From Achromobacter deleyi (GTDB lineage: Bacteria > Pseudomonadota > Gammaproteobacteria > Burkholderiales > Burkholderiaceae_B), in contig NZ_CP065997.1 of the NCBI RefSeq assembly GCF_016127315.1, forward strand, positions 1 through 64,000: a stretch of 64,000 bases of DNA, written 5' to 3'. The notes under the pieces are model-generated. The model saw only the letters and a program-made list of their open reading frames with translations. It did no database searches and was not told the DNA's origin. Positions 17,720 through 30,251 of the stretch are shown one piece after another; positions within the stretch are counted from its first letter, which is position 1; the number at the start of each line of letters is the position of its first letter. A program made the translations under genes and the position numbers.

Positions 17720-18496
17720 ATGAAACGCATCGTCATGCTGGCCGCCGCCTGCGTCATCGCCGTGCCCGCTTTCGCCCAGAACGTTGCCACCGTCAACGGC
17801 AAGGCCATTCCGCAGAAGAGCCTGGATCAATTCGTCAAGCTGCTGGTCAGCCAGGGCGCCACCGATTCGCCCCAGCTGCGCGAACAGGTCAAGCAGGAAA
17901 TGATCAACCGCCAGGTCTTCGTGCAAGCCGCCGAATCCGGCGGCATCGCCAAGCAGGCCGACGTCCAGACCGAAATCGAACTGGCCCGCCAAGGCATCCT
18001 GGTCCGCGCCCTGATGGCCGACTACCTGGCCAAGCACCCGGTGTCGGACGCCAAGGTCACCGCCGAGTACGACAAGATCAAGAAAGAACAGGCCGGCAAG
18101 ATGGAATACAAGGTCCGTCACATCCTGGTCGAAGACGAAAAGACCGCCAACGACCTGCTGGCCCAGCTCAAGAGCAACAAGGGCAAGTTCGACGACCTGG
18201 CCAAGAAGAACTCGAAGGACCCCGGCAGCGCCGAAAAGGGTGGCGACCTGGGTTGGGCGCCTCCCACCAACTACGTCCAGCCGTTCGCTCAGGCCGTGAC
18301 CCAGCTCAAGAAGGGCCAACTGGTCGACAAGCCGGTGCAGACCCAGTTCGGCTGGCACATCATCATGGTCGACGACACGCGCCCGGTGGAATTCCCGCCG
18401 CTGGACCAAGTCCGTCCGCAACTGGAAGAAATGCTGCGCCAGCAAACCCTGGCCGACTACCAGAAGGAACTGCGCGAAAAGGCCAAGATCCAGTAA
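17720..18496 (+). CDS. periplasmic parvulin-type peptidyl-prolyl isomerase
   Basis: A 258-aa exported chaperone/isomerase. The signal peptide MKRIVMLAAACVIAVPAFAQ is cleaved near residue 20. A helical SurA-N-like region (about 21-125) is followed by a rotamase domain (about 129-220) with YKVRHILVEDE, FDDLAKKNSKDPGSAEKGGDLGW and TQFGWHIIMVDD. The C-terminal tail is helical. It should help fold outer-membrane proteins. An AAAGGA ribosome-binding site precedes the ATG. A strong terminator follows. Confidence 0.92.
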   Translation: MKRIVMLAAACVIAVPAFAQNVATVNGKAIPQKSLDQFVKLLVSQGATDSPQLREQVKQEMINRQVFVQAAESGGIAKQADVQTEIELARQGILVRALMADYLAKHPVSDAKVTAEYDKIKKEQAGKMEYKVRHILVEDEKTANDLLAQLKSNKGKFDDLAKKNSKDPGSAEKGGDLGWAPPTNYVQPFAQAVTQLKKGQLVDKPVQTQFGWHIIMVDDTRPVEFPPLDQVRPQLEEMLRQQTLADYQKELREKAKIQ

Positions 18497-18515
18497 ATCT
18501 GGCGTCTTCCCGCGA

Positions 18516-18549
18516 AAAACTGCCCGCCCTGCGCGGGCAGTTTTTTTTT
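18516..18549. terminator. intrinsic terminator after parvulin gene
   Basis: The stem CTGCCCGC/GCGGGCAG (18520-18527 with 18533-18540) is extended by A4/T4 and followed by nine Ts. The A-run on the left makes it usable in both directions, so it may also end the convergent ligA transcript. Confidence 0.9.
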
Positions 18550-18675
18550 CGTCCGCGGCAGGCGCCGGCATGACACCGGGGCGATCGGGCCACAAATGAA
18601 AACAGGCCGCGCGCCAGGGGCGGGCGGCCTGTTCGACAGGACCGGGCAACGGGCCGGCGTGCGGCCCCGGCGCGA

Positions 18676-21857
<3,182 letters not shown>

Positions 21858-21902
21858 GTGTAAATCCCGCGCCATGAAGCCGGCGCCATTCTGAATATTG
21901 GT

Positions 21903-24900
21903 TTATGCCGCTTCGGAGGCCATCATCTGGACGGCCGAATCTATGTCTACCGCAACGATACGCGAAACCCCCTGCTCTTGCATGGTGACGCCGATCAGCT
22001 GCTTGGCCATCTGCATCGCGATCTTGTTGTGCGAGATGAACAGGAACTGGGTCTGCTCGCTCATGTTGGCGACCAGGTTGGCGTAGCGCTCGGTATTGGC
22101 GTCGTCCAGCGGCGCGTCCACCTCGTCCAGCAGGCAGAACGGTGCGGGGTTCAGCTTGAACAGCGCGAACACCAGCGCGGTGGCGGTCAGCGCCTTTTCG
22201 CCGCCCGACAGCAGGTGGATGGTGCTGTTGCGCTTGCCCGGCGGCTGCGCCATGACCTGCACGCCGGCGTCGAGGATTTCCTCGCCGGTCATCGTCAGCT
22301 TGGCCTCGCCGCCGCCGAACAGCTTCGGGAACAGCTCGCCAAAGTGGCCGTTGACGACGTTGAAGGTCTCTTGCAGCAGGTCGCGGGTTTCGCGGTCGAT
22401 CTTGCGGATCGCGTCTTCCAGGGTCTCGATGGCGGTCATCAGATCCTGGTGCTGGTCGTCCAGGAAGCCCTTGCGCTCGCGCGAGGTGTTCAGTTCGTCC
22501 AGCGCGGCCAGGTTGACCGAGCCGAGCGACTCGATCTGGCGCGAGATGCGCGTGACTTCCGATTGCAGCCAGTTGGCGCGGCGCCATTCGTCGGGCTGGT
22601 TGGCCAGATCCTGGGCCAGGGCCTCGCGGTCGACCTCGCGGGCATTGAGCTGCTCGGTGAATTGTTCTTCGGCCAGGCGCGCGGCCTGTTCCTGCAACTG
22701 CAACTCGGTGATGCGGGCGCGGCGCGGCTCGAGCGTGCGCTCCTGTTGCATGCGGTCTTCATCGGCGCCGCGCAGCAGGGCCGCCAGGTTTTCCATCTCC
22801 TGGCGGGCGCGCGACAGCGCTTCCTCGCGCTCGGCGCGCAATTCCAGGGCGTCCTGCAGGCCGGCCTGGGAGGCCGAGGCGTCCAGGTCGACCAGGTCGG
22901 CCAGCAATTGCTCGAGCTCGACCTCGCCGCGCTGGCTCTGGTCGGCCGCCAGTTGCCGGTTGCGCTGCAGATCGGTGATGCGGACCTGGATACCGCGCTC
23001 GGCGAACTCGGCTTCCTGGGCGGCGCGTTCGAGTTCGCGCAGGCGGGTGCGGGCGGCCTCGGCCTGGGCGGCCAGGGTCTCGCCATCCATTTCGGCGTCG
23101 GCGAAGCGCGACTGATGCTCGGCCAGTTCCTCGTCGAGCGCCTCGAAGCGGGCTTCGGCCTCTTCGCGGGTGGCGCGCAGGTCTTCCTCGTGCGCCGAGA
23201 TCTCTTCGAGGTCCTGGCGCAGGCGCGAGGCATGCTGGCCGGACTGCTCGGCCTGCTGCTGCAAGCGCGAATGCTCCAGCTGGATGTCGTGCACCCGGCG
23301 GGTGACTTCGGCGACCCGCTGGCGGGCCGGCGCGATGGCCTGGCTGACCTGCTGCCAGGCGACCTCGGCGCGGGCGACGGCGGCGCGGGCCTGGTCGGTG
23401 ATGAGCTGCTGGGCCTTGATCTCGCGCTGCAGGTTCTCGATTTCCTGCTGGCGCGCCAGCAGGCCGGCCTGCTCGGAATCCGGGGCGTAGAAGCGCACGC
23501 TGTGCGCATCCACCAGGTGGCCCGCCTTGACCACGCAGGCGGCGCCGGCCGGCAGCGTGGCGCGGGTAGCCAGCGCCTGGGCCAGGTCGGTGGCGGTGTA
23601 GATGCCGCCCAGCCAGTCGTTGAGCAGCGTGCGCAGGTCCGGATCGGTGATGCGCAGCAGGCTGGCCAGCGGCGTCAGCCCGGCCGGGGCCGCCGGCGCG
23701 GGGGCCGCGGCCGGCAATTGGTAGAAGGCCAGGCGCGCGGGCGGCGCGTCCTCGGAGAAGGCGCGGGCCCAATCCAGGCTGCGCACCTCGAGGGACGCCA
23801 TGCGCTCGCGCAGGGCGGCTTCCAGGGCGGTTTCCCAGCCCGGTTCGATATGCAGCTTCTGCCACAGGCGCGACAACCCGGCCAGCTCGTGCTTGGCCAG
23901 CCACGGCTCCAGCGCGCCCTGCTTCTGCACGTCTTCCTGCAGCTTCACCAGCGCCGACAGGCGGGCCTCCAGGCGCGCCAGGTTCTGCGCGTCGGTCTGG
24001 GCGGCGGCCTGGGCGCGGCTGCGCTCGGCGTCGGCGTCCGGGATCTGGCCTTCGAGGGTGGCCAGCGCTTCCTGGGCCTCCTCGAGCTGGTCTTCGCCGG
24101 CGACGCGGTCGCCGGCCAGTTGTTCCAGGCGCACCGGATCGGGGCTATGCAATTCGCGCAGTTCCTGCTGCAGGCGCTCGCGGCGCTGCTCCAGGGTCTG
24201 CATCTGGCGGTCGGCGTCGCGCTGGGTCTGCGCCACCAGGGCCAGGTTCTGCTCCACCCGCGCCAGGGACGCGCGCATCTCGTCGCGGCCGGAAGCGGCC
24301 TCGCGCACGCGCTGCTCGACCGCCGGCAACGCCGCCTGGGCGTCCTCGGCGGCGGCGCGCGCCTCTTCGGTGCGAGCGGCGCCGGCGGCCAGGTCTTCCT
24401 CGGCCTGCGCGATCTGCTCGGTGCAGTGCTCGCGCTGGCTGGCCCATTCGGCGATCTGCTGCTGCAGCTGGTCGCGACGGGCCTGCAGGCGGTTGCGGGA
24501 ATCCACCACGTGGCGGATTTCGGCCTCCAGACGGCTGACCTGGGCGTTGGCCTCGTACAGGGCGCCCTGGGAGGTGTGGACCGCGTCGCTGGCGGCGTAA
24601 TGGGCCTGGCGGCGGGATTCCAGCGCGGCCTCGCCGGCCCGCAGGCCGGCGATGGCGGCTTCCAGCTCGTTCTGGGCCTGGGCCATCTCCTGGGTTTTCC
24701 TGGCGCGCTCTTCGCGCGCGCCGGTTTCCTTCAGGAACCACAGCGCATGCTGCTTCTTTTCGCCGTCGGCCTGCAGCTCGCGGTAGCGGGTGGCGACCTC
24801 GGCCTGGGCCTCGAGCTTTTCCAGCTGGCTGTTCAGTTCGCGCAGGATGTCTTCGACGCGGGTCAGGTTCTCGCGCGTGTCGGACAGGCGGTTTTCGGTC

Positions 24901-25436
24901 TCGCGGCGGCGCTCTTTGTAGCGCGACACGCCGGCGGCCTCTTCCAGGAACACCCGCAGTTCCTCGGGGCGCGCCTCGATCAGGCGGTTGATCATGCCCT
25001 GGCCGATGATGGCGTAGCCACGCGCGCCCAGGCCGGTGCCCAGGAAGATGTCGTGGATGTCGCGGCGGCGGACCTGCTGGTTATTGACGAAGTAGCTGCT
25101 GGTGCCGTCGCGGGTCAGCACGCGGCGCACCGCGATCTCGGCGTAGGTGCTCCACTGCCCGGCGGCGCGGCCTTCGCTGTTGTCGAACACCATTTCGACC
25201 GACGCGCGGGCGGCCGGCTTGCGGTTGCCCGAGCCGTTGAAGATGACGTCCTGCATGGACTCGCCGCGCAGCTCCGAGGCCTTGGCCTCGCCGAGCACCC
25301 AACGCACCGCGTCGATGATGTTCGATTTGCCACAGCCATTGGGACCCACCACGCCCACCAGCTGGCTGGGCACGGGAATCACGGTGGGATCGACGAAGGA
25401 CTTGAAGCCGGCGAGTTTGAGCTGAGTAAGACGCAC
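21903..25436 (-). CDS. smc: chromosome segregation protein SMC
   Basis: A 1177-aa condensin ATPase. The N-terminal head has Walker A GPNGCGKS (31-38). Two long coiled coils, very rich in Q, E, A and R, flank a hinge around residues 510-650. The C-terminal head has signature LLSGGEKALTATALVFALF and Walker B PFCLLDEVDAPLDD. The start is a GTG at 25436 (MRLTQLKLAGFKSF matches the family start), and no good Shine-Dalgarno is visible upstream. It heads the smc-zipA-ligA cluster. Confidence 0.97.
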   Translation of the reverse strand: MRLTQLKLAGFKSFVDPTVIPVPSQLVGVVGPNGCGKSNIIDAVRWVLGEAKASELRGESMQDVIFNGSGNRKPAARASVEMVFDNSEGRAAGQWSTYAEIAVRRVLTRDGTSSYFVNNQQVRRRDIHDIFLGTGLGARGYAIIGQGMINRLIEARPEELRVFLEEAAGVSRYKERRRETENRLSDTRENLTRVEDILRELNSQLEKLEAQAEVATRYRELQADGEKKQHALWFLKETGAREERARKTQEMAQAQNELEAAIAGLRAGEAALESRRQAHYAASDAVHTSQGALYEANAQVSRLEAEIRHVVDSRNRLQARRDQLQQQIAEWASQREHCTEQIAQAEEDLAAGAARTEEARAAAEDAQAALPAVEQRVREAASGRDEMRASLARVEQNLALVAQTQRDADRQMQTLEQRRERLQQELRELHSPDPVRLEQLAGDRVAGEDQLEEAQEALATLEGQIPDADAERSRAQAAAQTDAQNLARLEARLSALVKLQEDVQKQGALEPWLAKHELAGLSRLWQKLHIEPGWETALEAALRERMASLEVRSLDWARAFSEDAPPARLAFYQLPAAAPAPAAPAGLTPLASLLRITDPDLRTLLNDWLGGIYTATDLAQALATRATLPAGAACVVKAGHLVDAHSVRFYAPDSEQAGLLARQQEIENLQREIKAQQLITDQARAAVARAEVAWQQVSQAIAPARQRVAEVTRRVHDIQLEHSRLQQQAEQSGQHASRLRQDLEEISAHEEDLRATREEAEARFEALDEELAEHQSRFADAEMDGETLAAQAEAARTRLRELERAAQEAEFAERGIQVRITDLQRNRQLAADQSQRGEVELEQLLADLVDLDASASQAGLQDALELRAEREEALSRARQEMENLAALLRGADEDRMQQERTLEPRRARITELQLQEQAARLAEEQFTEQLNAREVDREALAQDLANQPDEWRRANWLQSEVTRISRQIESLGSVNLAALDELNTSRERKGFLDDQHQDLMTAIETLEDAIRKIDRETRDLLQETFNVVNGHFGELFPKLFGGGEAKLTMTGEEILDAGVQVMAQPPGKRNSTIHLLSGGEKALTATALVFALFKLNPAPFCLLDEVDAPLDDANTERYANLVANMSEQTQFLFISHNKIAMQMAKQLIGVTMQEQGVSRIVAVDIDSAVQMMASEAA

Positions 25437-25749
25437 AGTACGATGACGACGGGGTGGGTTGAACGAAAGGCGTTAACGGACCTGCCGCACAGATTGCAAA
25501 CCGGCCCGTGTAGGGCCGGCTTGCGTATGGGTCGTATGATACCGCAGGCAGTCTGTCCCCAAACGTGAGCAAAGGTCAAGCCGGGGACTGCCCGCCCCCT
25601 CGGCCGCCAAGAGACTGACCCACCGCAACCCGCGGGCAAACGCTGAATAGCCCTCCCCCTGGCACGGGCTATACTCGCTGACACTTTTTCGCAAGACGCA
25701 TGATTTTCACGCAGACAGACCGGGCTCAGGTCAAAGTACGGGGACATTC
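25437..25749. other. smc-lplT divergent intergenic region, no gene seen
   Basis: These 313 bases separate two divergent genes. They include a 7-bp stem CCGGCCC/GGGCCGG at 25501-25507 and 25513-25519 (in the smc leader) and a moderately A/T-rich stretch near 25670-25720 that probably holds the lplT promoter. No open frame with homology and no RNA gene were recognised. Confidence 0.5.
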
Positions 25750-27069
25750 TTGAAACGAGGTTTCTATCTGGTCATGGCCGCGCAGGCCTTCTCGTCATTG
25801 GCGGACAACGCGCTATTCATTGCCGCGATCGCCCTGATACAGGAACTGCACGGCCCCGACTGGCTGGCCCCGATCATGAAATGGTCCTTCGCGCTGGCCT
25901 ACGTGGTGCTGGCGGCCTTCGTCGGCGCCATCGCCGACTCCTACCCCAAGGGCCGCGTGATGTTCTCCACCAACGCCCTGAAGGTGGCCGGCTGTCTGCT
26001 GATGTTCTCGTACGCCAGCATCGGCGTGGCGCCTGAATACCAGACCTATCTGGTCTGCGCCGCCTACGCCGTGGTCGGCATCGGCGCCGCCGCCTACTCC
26101 CCCGCCAAGTACGGCATCGTCACCGAAATGCTGCCCCCCAGCATGCTGGTCAAGGGCAACAGCTGGATCGAGGGCCTGACCGTCTTCTCCATCATCCTGG
26201 GCACGGTGCTCGGCGGCCTGCTGATCTCGACCACCGTCTCCACGGCGCTGCTGCAACATTCCTTCATCGGCAAGCTGGTGCACACCCCGGCCGAGGCGGC
26301 CATCCTGGTGATCGCCTTCGTCTACCTGCTGGCGGCGCTGTGCAACCTGCTGATCCCGCACACCCACGTGCGCTATCCGCCGCAGCAGAAGAACCCGATC
26401 AAGCTGATGCGTACCTTCCGGGGCTACGTCCGCGTCCTCTGGAAGGACAAGCTGGGCCAGATCTCGCTGGCCGTCACCACCCTGTTCTGGGGCGCCGGCG
26501 CCACGTTGCAGCTGATCGTCATCGAATGGGGCCGCAGCCACCTGGGCTACCAGCTCGACAAGGCCTCCATGCTGATGGGCGTGGCCGCCCTGGGCACGGT
26601 GGTGGGCTCGATCCTGGCCGGCCGCATTCCGCTGCGCCGCGCGCTGTCGGTGCTGCCGGTGGGCGCGGCCATGGGCCTGGTGGTGCTGCTGATGCCGCTG
26701 GTCTATTCGCCCTGGAGCGTCTACCTGCTGCTGTTGCTGACCGGCGGGCTGGCGGGCTTTTTCGTGGTGCCGATGAACGCCCTGCTGCAGCATCGCGGCC
26801 ACGTGCTGCTGTCGGCGGGCCACTCGATCGCGGTGCAGAACTTCAACGAGCAGCTCAACATCCTGCTGATGGTGGCCGTGTACACGCTGCTGCTGTGGCT
26901 GCAGCTGCCCATCAACATCATCATCGTGATCTTCGGCACCGTGGTCGCCGTGCTGATGGTCGTGTTCATGCGCTGGAGCAAGCGCAACCTGGCGGACAAT
27001 CCCGAGTTGCATGACCAGATCGGCCAGGAAGGCCACGGTCACGCGCTGGACTCGCACACCCCCCGCTGA
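25750..27069 (+). CDS. lplT: lysophospholipid transporter LplT
   Basis: A 439-aa major-facilitator transporter with 11-12 helices that flips lysophospholipids inward for re-acylation. Family features are the N-terminal FYLVMAAQAFSSLADNALFIAA and AAYSPAKYGIVTEMLPPSMLVKGNSWIEG. The start is a TTG at 25750 (GGGGA lies 7-11 bases upstream); an ATG at 25774 would remove the conserved first residues. The acyltransferase partner (Aas) is not adjacent, unlike in enterobacteria. Confidence 0.9.
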   Translation: MKRGFYLVMAAQAFSSLADNALFIAAIALIQELHGPDWLAPIMKWSFALAYVVLAAFVGAIADSYPKGRVMFSTNALKVAGCLLMFSYASIGVAPEYQTYLVCAAYAVVGIGAAAYSPAKYGIVTEMLPPSMLVKGNSWIEGLTVFSIILGTVLGGLLISTTVSTALLQHSFIGKLVHTPAEAAILVIAFVYLLAALCNLLIPHTHVRYPPQQKNPIKLMRTFRGYVRVLWKDKLGQISLAVTTLFWGAGATLQLIVIEWGRSHLGYQLDKASMLMGVAALGTVVGSILAGRIPLRRALSVLPVGAAMGLVVLLMPLVYSPWSVYLLLLLTGGLAGFFVVPMNALLQHRGHVLLSAGHSIAVQNFNEQLNILLMVAVYTLLLWLQLPINIIIVIFGTVVAVLMVVFMRWSKRNLADNPELHDQIGQEGHGHALDSHTPR

Positions 27070-27138
27070 GTCCGGCGGCCGGGCCGCCCGCGCGGCGGCC
27101 CTCGCCCTTTCCCCCGCCCCGGGGGAGCAACGCCCGGC

Positions 27139-28083
27139 CTATGGCTGCCGGGCCGCCAATTGCAGATCCTGCCAGGCCCGCGCCTTTTCTGCCGGGCTGC
27201 GCAGCAGGTAGGCCGGGTGGTAGCTCACCACCACCGGAATCTCGCGCCCCTCGTCCGTTTTCATCTGGTGCACGCGGCCGCGCAGGCTGCCGATGGTGGC
27301 ATCCGTGCCCAGCAGCGTCTGGGCGGCGAAGCGGCCCAGCACCAGGATGCGCTCGGGCTTGAGCAGCGCGATCTGGCGCATCAGGTAGGGACTGCAGGCG
27401 GCGATTTCCTCGGGCTTGGGATTGCGGTTGCCCGGCGGACGGCACTTGATCACATTGGCGATGAAGACGTCGCGCTCGCGGCTCATGCCGACGGCCGACA
27501 GCATGGCGTCCAGCAATTGCCCGGAGCGGCCGACGAAAGGCTGGCCCTGCCGGTCTTCCTGCTCGCCCGGGGCCTCGCCCACCACCAGCCAGCGCGTGGG
27601 CTGGCCGCCGTGGCCGAACACCGCGTGGCGCCGGCCGTTGCACAGGCCGCAGGCGGTGCAGGCCAGCACCTGCTCGCGCAGTTCATCCAGATTGGCGTTC
27701 CTGACCCTTTCGGCGACCGGAATGACCGCCGGGGCGGCCTCCTCGGCCTCGACCTTGGGCGCCGGCTTGGGCGGCGGACCATTGCGCAGGCCCGGCGCCG
27801 GGCTTGCCGCACGGGTGGCGGACGCCTGTGCCGGGCTCTGCGCCGCCGCAGGCGGCGGCGCGGCGATCGCATCGCGCGCCGGCGCGGGCGCCACGGCCAC
27901 GCCGGCCTGTTCGGCCGCCGGGGAATCCGTTTTGGAAACAACGACTTGCGGCGCGGGCGCAGCCACCGGCTGCGGCGCCGGCCGCAGCCACAGGCGTTCC
28001 ATGCCGAGCTCGCGCAGCCACAGGCGCTGCAGCGGATTGACGCGGGGCGCGGACGAGGCCGGCACGGTATTGGGCGCCGTCAT
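27139..28083 (-). CDS. family 4 uracil-DNA glycosylase with long disordered N-terminus
   Basis: A 314-aa DNA repair enzyme that removes uracil. The catalytic domain (about 135-314) has GEAPGEQEDRQGQPFVGRSG (active site), HPAYLLRSP and the 4Fe-4S cysteines Cys142, Cys145, Cys214 and Cys230. The first about 120 residues are Ala/Pro-rich low complexity, not found in compact family 4 enzymes; they contain two copies of a short LWLRELGMERLWLRP-like element. The ATG at 28083 overlaps the upstream tsaB-rimI stop (ATGA), so the two genes are coupled. Confidence 0.9.
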   Translation of the reverse strand: MTAPNTVPASSAPRVNPLQRLWLRELGMERLWLRPAPQPVAAPAPQVVVSKTDSPAAEQAGVAVAPAPARDAIAAPPPAAAQSPAQASATRAASPAPGLRNGPPPKPAPKVEAEEAAPAVIPVAERVRNANLDELREQVLACTACGLCNGRRHAVFGHGGQPTRWLVVGEAPGEQEDRQGQPFVGRSGQLLDAMLSAVGMSRERDVFIANVIKCRPPGNRNPKPEEIAACSPYLMRQIALLKPERILVLGRFAAQTLLGTDATIGSLRGRVHQMKTDEGREIPVVVSYHPAYLLRSPAEKARAWQDLQLAARQP

Positions 28084-29351
28084 GCCGACGCTCCCGCAGG
28101 GGCCGTGGCGACAGCCGCGTCCAGGCGCTTCTGCATCACCAGCGCATCCTCGCGCCCGCCCTTCTCGGCCGGGTAATAGCCGCGCCGCAGACCGATCTGC
28201 AGGTAGCCGCGGGCCTTGTAGAACTCGACGGCCGACACATTGGACGGACGCACTTCCAGCAGCACGCCCTCGAGGCCACGCTCGCGCGCCTGCTGCTCGC
28301 ACCAGTCGAGCAGCACGCTGCCCAGCCCCTGCCGATGCAGGTCGCGGGCCACGGCGATCACCAGCAGGTGGGCCACGTCGGGCGCGAACATCAGGATGCA
28401 GAAGCCCGCCACCCGGCCCTCGCGCCGCAGCGTCCAGGCGCCATAGCCGGCCGCCAGCGCGTCGGTGAAATTGCCGCGGGTCCAGGGGAAGGCCTGGACG
28501 TTGGCCTCCAGGGCCACGACCTCGTCCAGGTCCGCGTCGGTCAGCGGTTGCGGGCAGACCGGCGCCAGCGTCGACTGCGCCTTGGGGTTGCCGCCCTCGC
28601 CGCGCAGGCGTTCGGCGGTGGTGAAGGCGACCTTGTCGCGCACGTACAGCGGCGCGGCCAGCTCCGGCGGCACGGTTTCGCCGCGCTGCCAGGCCTGGCT
28701 CGCCAGGCGCGCCACGCTGGCGGCCTCGGGCCGCCGCGCCTCGGCGGCGCGGCGCCAGCCGGCGGGAATCGTCATTTCGGCGGCATAGGCGTCCCAGGCG
28801 TCACCCGCCAGCAGCGCCTGCAGCGGCCTCCCGGCGGCGCGCGACCAGGCCGGCAGGTGGTGCGCCGTCCAGGGGGCCACCTCGGCGGCCGCGATCAGCA
28901 GCGGCGCCTGCAGCGTGTCCCAGGCGGGCTCGCCCGTCGGGCCGGCGCCCTGGCGGTAGACCGCCAGATAGACTTCGTTCATGCGGGCGTCCAGCGCCAC
29001 CACGATGGCATCGTCCGGCCCGCCGCCCGCCTGGGCGGCCACGGCCTGGTGCGAGACCACCGGCAACACCGGGATGCCCAGGCCCATGGCCATGCCCTGG
29101 GCCACGCCGCAGGCCACGCGCAGCCCGGTGAAGCCGCCCGGCCCCTGGCCGAACGCCACCGCCTGCAGGGCGGCGGGCGCCAGGCCGGCCTCGGCCAGCA
29201 GTTCGTTGGCCATCGGCAAGAGGCGTTCCGCGTGCTCCTGGGCGCCCTCGTGTTCGCGGACGGCGACCTCCAGCCGCCCCTCGGAGACGCGCAAAAGGGC
29301 CACGCCGCAACGCGACGAAGAGGTTTCCAGAGCCAGCAGGTTTAGTTCCAT
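28080..29351 (-). CDS. tsaB-rimI: fused TsaB - RimI protein
   Basis: A 423-aa two-domain protein. Residues 1-245 are TsaB, the dimerisation partner of TsaD in t6A37 tRNA modification (start MELNLLALETSSSRCGVALL, motif GQGPGGFTGLRVA). A linker runs about 245-265. Residues 268-412 are RimI, the GNAT acetyltransferase of ribosomal protein S18, with acetyl-CoA loop RQGLGS and GYYP near the end. In many bacteria the two are adjacent separate genes. ATG 29351 is chosen because TsaB homology begins there; an in-frame start 57 bases earlier has no support. Confidence 0.92.
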   Translation of the reverse strand: MELNLLALETSSSRCGVALLRVSEGRLEVAVREHEGAQEHAERLLPMANELLAEAGLAPAALQAVAFGQGPGGFTGLRVACGVAQGMAMGLGIPVLPVVSHQAVAAQAGGGPDDAIVVALDARMNEVYLAVYRQGAGPTGEPAWDTLQAPLLIAAAEVAPWTAHHLPAWSRAAGRPLQALLAGDAWDAYAAEMTIPAGWRRAAEARRPEAASVARLASQAWQRGETVPPELAAPLYVRDKVAFTTAERLRGEGGNPKAQSTLAPVCPQPLTDADLDEVVALEANVQAFPWTRGNFTDALAAGYGAWTLRREGRVAGFCILMFAPDVAHLLVIAVARDLHRQGLGSVLLDWCEQQARERGLEGVLLEVRPSNVSAVEFYKARGYLQIGLRRGYYPAEKGGREDALVMQKRLDAAVATAPAGASA

Positions 29352-29482
29352 AGATGCAGATTGTACGAAATACCGGGGGATTCCCCCCGTATGTAAGGGG
29401 GATTTCAACCATGGTTCGCAATGTGTAATATCTTGTGAACGCCCACTAGCCGCTGGTTCTTGTCACTGTTACATTTCCGGCC

Positions 29483-30217
29483 ATGAACACGCAAAACACC
29501 ACCCCCACCCGAAAAATCCTCGTCGTTGACGATGATCCGCGCTTGCGCGATTTGCTGCGTCGGTATCTGTCCGAGCAGGGATTCAACGTTTTCGTTGCCG
29601 AAGACGCCAAAGAGATGGGCAAACTCTGGCAACGCGAGCACTTCGACCTGCTCGTGCTGGATCTGATGCTGCCCGGCGAAGATGGCCTGTCCATCTGCCG
29701 CCGGCTGCGCGGTGGCCACGACAATACCCCCATCATCATGCTGACGGCCAAGGCGGAAGAAATCGACCGCATCGTCGGCCTCGAGATGGGCGCGGACGAC
29801 TACCTGTCCAAACCGTTCAATCCCCGTGAGCTGCTGGCCCGGATCAACGCGATCCTGCGCCGCCGCGGCACCGAGGAACATCCCGGCGCCCCCAGCCAGG
29901 AAAACGAATCCATCGCCTTCGGCCCCTACGTGCTGAACCTGTCGACCCGCACGCTCACGCGCAACGGCGAACAGGTGCCCATCACGACCGGCGAATTCTC
30001 GGTGCTCAAGGTGTTTGCCCGCCACCCGAAGATTCCGCTGTCGCGCGACAAGCTCATGGAGCTGGCCCGCGGCCGCGAATACGAAGCCTTCGACCGCAGC
30101 CTCGACGTGCAGATCTCGCGCCTGCGCAAGCTGATCGAGCCGAATCCGTCCAAGCCCGTATTCATCCAGACCGTCTGGGGTCTCGGATACGTGTTTGTGC
30201 CGGACGGTGGTAGTTGA
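29483..30217 (+). CDS. risA: OmpR-family response regulator, RisA type
   Basis: A 244-aa DNA-binding regulator. The receiver domain (about 10-125) has the acidic pocket VVDDD, phosphoacceptor Asp60 in LLVLDLMLPG and Lys in YLSKPFNP. The C-terminal winged helix (about 140-240) has GEFSVLKVFARHP and RKLIEPNPSKPVFIQTVWGLGY. Sequence and length fit Bordetella RisA, which controls virulence-linked genes. Its cognate kinase gene follows. The ribosome-binding site is weak (TTTCCGGCC). Confidence 0.92.
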   Translation: MNTQNTTPTRKILVVDDDPRLRDLLRRYLSEQGFNVFVAEDAKEMGKLWQREHFDLLVLDLMLPGEDGLSICRRLRGGHDNTPIIMLTAKAEEIDRIVGLEMGADDYLSKPFNPRELLARINAILRRRGTEEHPGAPSQENESIAFGPYVLNLSTRTLTRNGEQVPITTGEFSVLKVFARHPKIPLSRDKLMELARGREYEAFDRSLDVQISRLRKLIEPNPSKPVFIQTVWGLGYVFVPDGGS

Positions 30218-30251
30218 TCGACACGCCCGCCCCGGGCAGGAGCGCAGCCTC

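Noticed and set aside
21978..25568. 1196-codon plus-strand frame opposite smc
   Set aside because: Antisense of a well-supported SMC gene; long antisense frames are expected at this GC content.
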